DNA of 64,000 nt from Leishmania infantum JPCM5 (Eukaryota; Euglenozoa; Kinetoplastea; Trypanosomatida; Trypanosomatidae): assembly GCF_000002875.2 (NCBI RefSeq), contig NC_009419.2, positions 2,004,524-2,068,523 on the forward strand, in the 5' to 3' direction. The notes below the pieces were generated by a model. The model was not told the origin of the DNA. It did no database searches and saw nothing but the letters and a program-made list of their open reading frames with translations. The position numbers and the translations under genes were made by a program. Positions within the stretch are counted from its first letter, which is position 1; each line of letters begins with the position of its first letter. This document shows, in pieces, positions 59,917 to 64,000 of this stretch.

Positions 59917-62142
59917 ATGCATCACGTGCGCGGCCTCGTGCGACATGCGGGACGCAAAGTCTTGCGCGCTCTCGAGGCTCGGCAAACGACGACGCTACCT
60001 CAAGCGTGTCTGTGCCGTGTGGAGCTGGTGGACGTGAATGGCGAGCGCCAGGCCGTGACGCTGCTTCATCCCGGCGCTTTGCTCACGATGGTTAAGGGCA
60101 TGACTCCCTCACAGGCTCTGCGTGCGCTCGAAGATATAGCGCAGCAACTCGATACACCGGCTCAAACGACCTCTGCCGGCGCGACATCCTCAACGAAAAT
60201 CGACGAAGGGTCGTCGAGAGCCGTGCTTGGCACAGAGCATGCCATACCGCAACTGTACGTGAAGGATGAAGTGCACGGCACTTGCACCGAGGTGCAGCGG
60301 CGACAGTGCCGTTTTATCGCCAAGGTGCGCGGCCGCTTCGTGTCCTCCGACCCTGCCGCGGTCGAAGGCGCCTTGCATGGGTGGCTGCAGAAGTCACCAG
60401 GGGACCTGGACGACGTGGAGGCGGCACAGTACAACGGAATGGTGGAGTCGCTGGCGGCGACCGACACGGCTGCTGCCATCGCGCTCGCCATCAACCCTTC
60501 TCTCCCAAGCCTCTCTGCAGCTGCCAGTGCGGCTCTAGCGTCGCTGGTTCAGCTGCACACCCCGGCTGCCGTTCACGCGTTTTTGGAGTCCTTCGCTGGA
60601 AAAGACGAATCGGCGACGTCGGCGTCGGACTCCTGTGCAACCCAGCTCGCCATGCGCCTGCGCCGCGAGCTGGGCAAGGCGCAGTCCAATGAAAGTCGGC
60701 CAGCGGTGTCGTCTGCTGGCGTGGCAGCGCAACGACCGGGGCACGGGATCGGCGCCTTACTGCGTGAAGCTACGCACTTCTTCATCGACCCCGGTGTCGT
60801 TTTCCCAGCAGAGCCGGCATCAATCCAAGCGTGGGCGAACCAATTTGTCAGCCCTGACATGCTGCCTGTGAGCCGTGCCGCGGCGGTGCTCAAGCAGGTG
60901 CGCCAGCGACGTCTGCAGCCGCGACGCGTCGCGATGGATTCACTGAGTGTGTGGACGCTCACAGATCTTGAGCGCCCGTGGCTCCGGTTCGCGCTCGAGT
61001 CGTCTGCGCAGGCGCAGTGTGCGAGGGGCGACACCTACGTAAGCGCGGCCTATCAGCTTGCCCTGAAAGATCCGAAGCGGAACTTGGTGGACAACCGCCT
61101 GCTGCACACATACGCCAGAGCGCTCGCACGCGGCGACATCTCGCCACTGGACGACTCCTTCGCCGCGTACTTGGAGGAATGTGGCGAGTGTCACGACACC
61201 GCCGCCTCCGAGCGCCCCTCCATCATCCGCTTTACCTTGTCGAGCGTGCCAGATGGTGTTCCACTGCTGCGTGCGCTGCACGATCTCGCGCCGAAGTGTT
61301 CCTACTGGCGCACCCTTCTCGATCACCTCGCAGACAGCTGTGTGCGTGTTTCAACTGCACCGATGAGTGAGGTCAAGGTAGAGGTACGACTGCCGTGCGT
61401 TCACGAATGCGTGGCAGCTGCGACGGCGGCAGAAGTGAAACTGCCGATCATACCAGTGCTTTACGAGGATGATGACGTTCTTGTTGTCGACAAACCTGCG
61501 GGACTGGCGACGTCGCGCCATGGACTGAGTTGCACGCAGCTCGGGACGCCAACGACTGACCTCATTTCTGTGTTGCTAGCCACAGACCGCGTCGGCGCCC
61601 TTGCGAGGGGCATCTTTCGTCAAGGGCAGGTGCATCGCCTCGACGCGGAGACGAGCGGGTGTCTGCTCATCGCCAAGTCTGACGTGGCGGCCGACTCACT
61701 GCGGCACCAACTCGGTACGAGCGCAGCCTTCTCTCATCACAGCAAAATATACCACGCGCTCTGTGTGGTATTGGAGCCATCGCTACGCAATGTGCGTCTG
61801 CATGATGACATCATCGACGCCGCAGACCCTAAGATCAGGACCCGCTACCGCGTTATCCGTTTTTTCCCAAAGCACAGGGTGGCGTGGGTGGAGTGCCGCA
61901 TTCAGCAGGGCAAGAAGCATCAGCTCCGACGCCATCTGGCAAGCCGTGGTCTCCCCATCCTCGCCGATCTGGAGCACGGCGGGGCAGTGTGCTGTCAGTC
62001 GATGATAAGTCGGGTCGCACTACACGCGCACAGCCTCTCCTTCATCCACCCCGTTACAGCGGACCCCATTACTGCCGCAGCACCTCTGCCCGCAGACTTT
62101 CGACGCTGCCTCTCGCTACTGCGCGACACGGGCGTAGAGTAG
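59917..62142 (+). CDS. RluA-family pseudouridine synthase, probably mitochondrial
   Basis: Product of 741 aa. The C-terminal half (about 515-735) is an RluA/RluD-type catalytic domain: VLYEDDDVLVVDKPAGLATSRHG, the catalytic motif VHRLDAETSGCLLIAK with Asp576, KIYHALCVV, KKHQLRRHLASRGLPILAD and a C-terminal HAHSLSFIHPV. It converts uridine to pseudouridine in rRNA or other RNA. The N-terminus (MHHVRGLVRHAGRKVLRALEARQ) is rich in Arg and His and lacks acid residues for about 20 positions, a typical mitochondrial presequence. Residues about 30-500 are unusually long, helical and unassigned, and could bind the target RNA or ribosome. Relatives act on mitochondrial rRNA in many eukaryotes. The first ATG is used; the start is not independently confirmed. 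Confidence 0.88.
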   Translation: MHHVRGLVRHAGRKVLRALEARQTTTLPQACLCRVELVDVNGERQAVTLLHPGALLTMVKGMTPSQALRALEDIAQQLDTPAQTTSAGATSSTKIDEGSSRAVLGTEHAIPQLYVKDEVHGTCTEVQRRQCRFIAKVRGRFVSSDPAAVEGALHGWLQKSPGDLDDVEAAQYNGMVESLAATDTAAAIALAINPSLPSLSAAASAALASLVQLHTPAAVHAFLESFAGKDESATSASDSCATQLAMRLRRELGKAQSNESRPAVSSAGVAAQRPGHGIGALLREATHFFIDPGVVFPAEPASIQAWANQFVSPDMLPVSRAAAVLKQVRQRRLQPRRVAMDSLSVWTLTDLERPWLRFALESSAQAQCARGDTYVSAAYQLALKDPKRNLVDNRLLHTYARALARGDISPLDDSFAAYLEECGECHDTAASERPSIIRFTLSSVPDGVPLLRALHDLAPKCSYWRTLLDHLADSCVRVSTAPMSEVKVEVRLPCVHECVAAATAAEVKLPIIPVLYEDDDVLVVDKPAGLATSRHGLSCTQLGTPTTDLISVLLATDRVGALARGIFRQGQVHRLDAETSGCLLIAKSDVAADSLRHQLGTSAAFSHHSKIYHALCVVLEPSLRNVRLHDDIIDAADPKIRTRYRVIRFFPKHRVAWVECRIQQGKKHQLRRHLASRGLPILADLEHGGAVCCQSMISRVALHAHSLSFIHPVTADPITAAAPLPADFRRCLSLLRDTGVE

Positions 62143-62729
62143 CAGGAGGGAGGAAGCGAGAGGGCGGGGGCAGCGTGTAAGGTGCGAAGAGAGGCACTTT
62201 CATGGCAGGAAGAGAAAGTGACCAAGGCGGCACTGCTTCCGATCCAGCGCGTCACTCGCGCGCGGCGGTGCGCCTTTGTCTTCACATGACGACTCGTAAG
62301 CAAAGCCAAAAAAAAAAAAAGAATGTCGGTGGCCGCTCGAAAGCTCGCGACCATATTCTCCAGAGAGAGAGGAAGAGGGGTGGTGGTGGAAGCATCCTCC
62401 CCCCTCCCTCTCTGCCTTTTTGTTGGACCCCCGCATTGTCTCAGAAGGTGAATCCTTGTCGTTCATCGTTTTGGTCTTCAGTCGGCTGCTTTGGCCTCTC
62501 ATCTGTTTTACGGGTTACTCTCTGTCCCTGTCTCTCCCAATGGACTACTACTCACGGTAGTCCGTCTCCAACTTGCGTCTTGTGTTTTTGCCGACGGAGG
62601 CGTCGCGTTTGCCGCCACTTCAGGGCTGCAACGGCCCACACACACACGCACACACACAATACTTTCCACAAGGCAAGAGGTTGATCAACCGTCCTCGCGG
62701 CGTTTTCCCCCTTGCTCGGTGTCGCTGCC
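62143..62729. other. Spacer upstream of EXO70-like gene
   Basis: No gene. An A-run lies at 62308-62321 and a (CA)n-like run at 62637-62658. A pyrimidine tract at 62700-62727 leads into the ATG at 62730 without an AG; upstream AGs at about 62674-62680 are candidate acceptors. Confidence 0.45.
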
Positions 62730-64000
62730 ATGTGGGCGCTAGCGCAGCTCGAGGAGCAGCTGAATGACCTCGACGCGTTGAACCGCGCCAGCGCGAAGGC
62801 TATCGACTCGTTCGCCGAGACCTCGAGCGCCATCTCAGTTCGCGCGAATGAGATCATCCGAGATGTCAAGCCGTGGGATGTGGCGCAGGAGAACATCACC
62901 CTCACCATCGAGGAAATGGCGAAAGCAGCGCGCTGTTATCATCCTCCACCCATCCTACCGTCGGTGCTGAGCGGAAAGGAGTCGAGCTGGGAAGCCATTG
63001 CGCGGTGCATGGACTACCTCGTCTACGCGGATGACTACCTAGCGAGCCACCCACCGAACTATTACGGGACAGAGATCGAGGCCAGGACAGGGATGCAGCT
63101 GCAGCAGATTGTGCGCATCAGCGAGGATTTCGTGAAGAGCGCCTTCATCAACGCGGTACAGCGGAGCAAGGTATCGCAGCCCGGCGCGGGTGCAGGCGGG
63201 TCTACAGGCCAGACAGGAGGCAGCCTCAGCGTCGCCACACGGATGGACAGTGCTCTGACCGCACCCACGGCGAACCGGCTCATCCGCAATGAGACAGCGC
63301 TGCAGGGCGTCGATCAGATCGTGCAGCGCCTCGGCGAAAACTTCAATCGCACTGACATTCTTCGGAAAGACGTACGGAAGCTCCTTGAGGAGAAGCTCGT
63401 CAGAGCCGTGCAAGCGCAGTTCGACGGCGCCTACCGCGACGAGGAAACGGGGAGGGGCCCCCTGACATCTCGCTCGTCTCTGCTGCCAGTGCTGAAGCAC
63501 TACCAGCACGGAGACCATCGACTGCTGCGCATCAGTGAATCGGCGCGGGAGCTGGTGACGGACGCGTGTGCTTGTCTGCAGCGTTATGTCCTGACGCCGC
63601 TGGAGGACGACTACGCGGTAGCGGACATCCCGAGCGAGCTGGCCACCGTTGTCTTCGATCTGGTGTATCGGCGCGCCATCAAGGTGATCCAGCTCGACAC
63701 CTCCTTTTTTGCGGACCCGACGAAGCTGTTCGTCGACTCGCGCGGTCAAGGGATCGGCCTCTTCTCGACGCCGCGCTACTTCCGCGACTACATTTTCATC
63801 GGCCTCGACTTCATGGAGGAGTTTTGGAAATGGAAGATGCTGTCCAAGTCGATTCCTGGTGAGAACAGGGACTTCATCGACCACGTGGACGACTCGTTGG
63901 ACAACTTCATCTACCGAATCCGTGAGCTGCTGGACGGATACGTCAACGCGAAAGGGGCGCTGGAAAAGGAATCGCTGAAGGAGTACGCGCGCTCCATGCG
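62730..64000 (+). CDS. EXO70-like exocyst subunit, partial (runs off the window)
   Basis: The frame is open from 62730 to the end of the window (423 codons and two bases), and no stop is seen. The N-terminus (LEEQLNDLDALNRASAKAIDSF, ISVRANEIIRDVKPWDVAQENI) is a helical coiled-coil block like that of Exo70. The later body (for example ARCMDYLVYADDYLASHPP, QLQQIVRISEDFVKSAF, RYFRDYIFIGLDFMEEFWKW) is helical and shares the general Exo70 pattern, although the identification is by eye and should be tested. EXO70 binds membrane lipids and tethers secretory vesicles. A Gly/Thr/Ser-rich loop lies at about 153-170. The missing C-terminal part would carry the lipid-binding basic patch. Confidence 0.6.
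   Translation, partial: MWALAQLEEQLNDLDALNRASAKAIDSFAETSSAISVRANEIIRDVKPWDVAQENITLTIEEMAKAARCYHPPPILPSVLSGKESSWEAIARCMDYLVYADDYLASHPPNYYGTEIEARTGMQLQQIVRISEDFVKSAFINAVQRSKVSQPGAGAGGSTGQTGGSLSVATRMDSALTAPTANRLIRNETALQGVDQIVQRLGENFNRTDILRKDVRKLLEEKLVRAVQAQFDGAYRDEETGRGPLTSRSSLLPVLKHYQHGDHRLLRISESARELVTDACACLQRYVLTPLEDDYAVADIPSELATVVFDLVYRRAIKVIQLDTSFFADPTKLFVDSRGQGIGLFSTPRYFRDYIFIGLDFMEEFWKWKMLSKSIPGENRDFIDHVDDSLDNFIYRIRELLDGYVNAKGALEKESLKEYARSM

Noticed and set aside
1..64000. CRISPR arrays, bacterial operon signals, ribosome-binding sites
   Set aside because: The gene structure, spacers and protein families are those of a trypanosomatid nucleus; no spaced short repeats of CRISPR type were seen.
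1..64000. tRNA, snoRNA, snRNA or rRNA genes
   Set aside because: I saw no sequence I could support as one by eye. A tRNAscan-SE and Infernal run would be decisive.

Overview
The window is nuclear DNA of a trypanosomatid, almost certainly a Leishmania species. All 22 recognisable genes lie on the + strand, none has an intron, and coding sequence is GC-rich at third codon positions. The spacers between genes are long, pyrimidine-rich, and usually hold a polypyrimidine tract followed by an AG just before the start codon. That is the signature of polycistronic transcription with spliced-leader trans-splicing. A degenerate ingi/L1Tc-type reverse transcriptase and a family of ~0.55-0.61 kb dispersed repeats, probably SIDERs, also fit Leishmania. 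From memory, a MOK/LF4-type kinase, two large hypotheticals and PABP1 occur in that order on Leishmania chromosome 35. I cannot fix the species.

Layout. 0.8-20.1 kb is a dense housekeeping block: ALG11 mannosyltransferase, MYCBP/AMY-1-like protein, DCAF7/WDR68-like WD protein, a small hypothetical, LSM12, a hypothetical with a possible papain-like Asp-x-His motif, DRG1 GTPase, a SAC3/GANP/LENG8-like protein, type 2 isopentenyl-diphosphate isomerase, an ankyrin protein with a dynein-D6-like N-terminal part, and an amino acid transporter. 20.1-26.1 kb has no intact gene; it holds a degenerate retroelement (about 20.93-22.43 kb) and a long pyrimidine-rich spacer. 26.1-39.1 kb holds the MOK/LF4-type kinase, two large hypotheticals and PABP1. 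39-56 kb is sparse: a low-complexity gene interrupted by a perfect 45-bp inverted repeat, a Vms1/ANKZF1-type tRNA hydrolase, a small zinc-ribbon/EF-hand protein, a coiled-coil protein, and copies 2-4 of the dispersed repeat (copy 1 is at 29 kb). 56-64 kb holds protein-only RNase P, ribosomal protein eL37, an RluA-type pseudouridine synthase with a mitochondrial-like N-terminus, and the 5' two-thirds or so of an EXO70-like gene that runs off the end.

The genes are not a pathway operon. Trypanosomatid transcription units mix functions, and expression is set after transcription. Even so, many products act in RNA metabolism and translation: LSM12, DRG1, SAC3-like, PABP1, Vms1, PRORP, eL37 and the pseudouridine synthase. 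The most unusual features are the inverted repeat that breaks the gene at 42-44 kb, the near-identity of the four direct repeat copies, the degenerate retroelement, and two unusual domain architectures.
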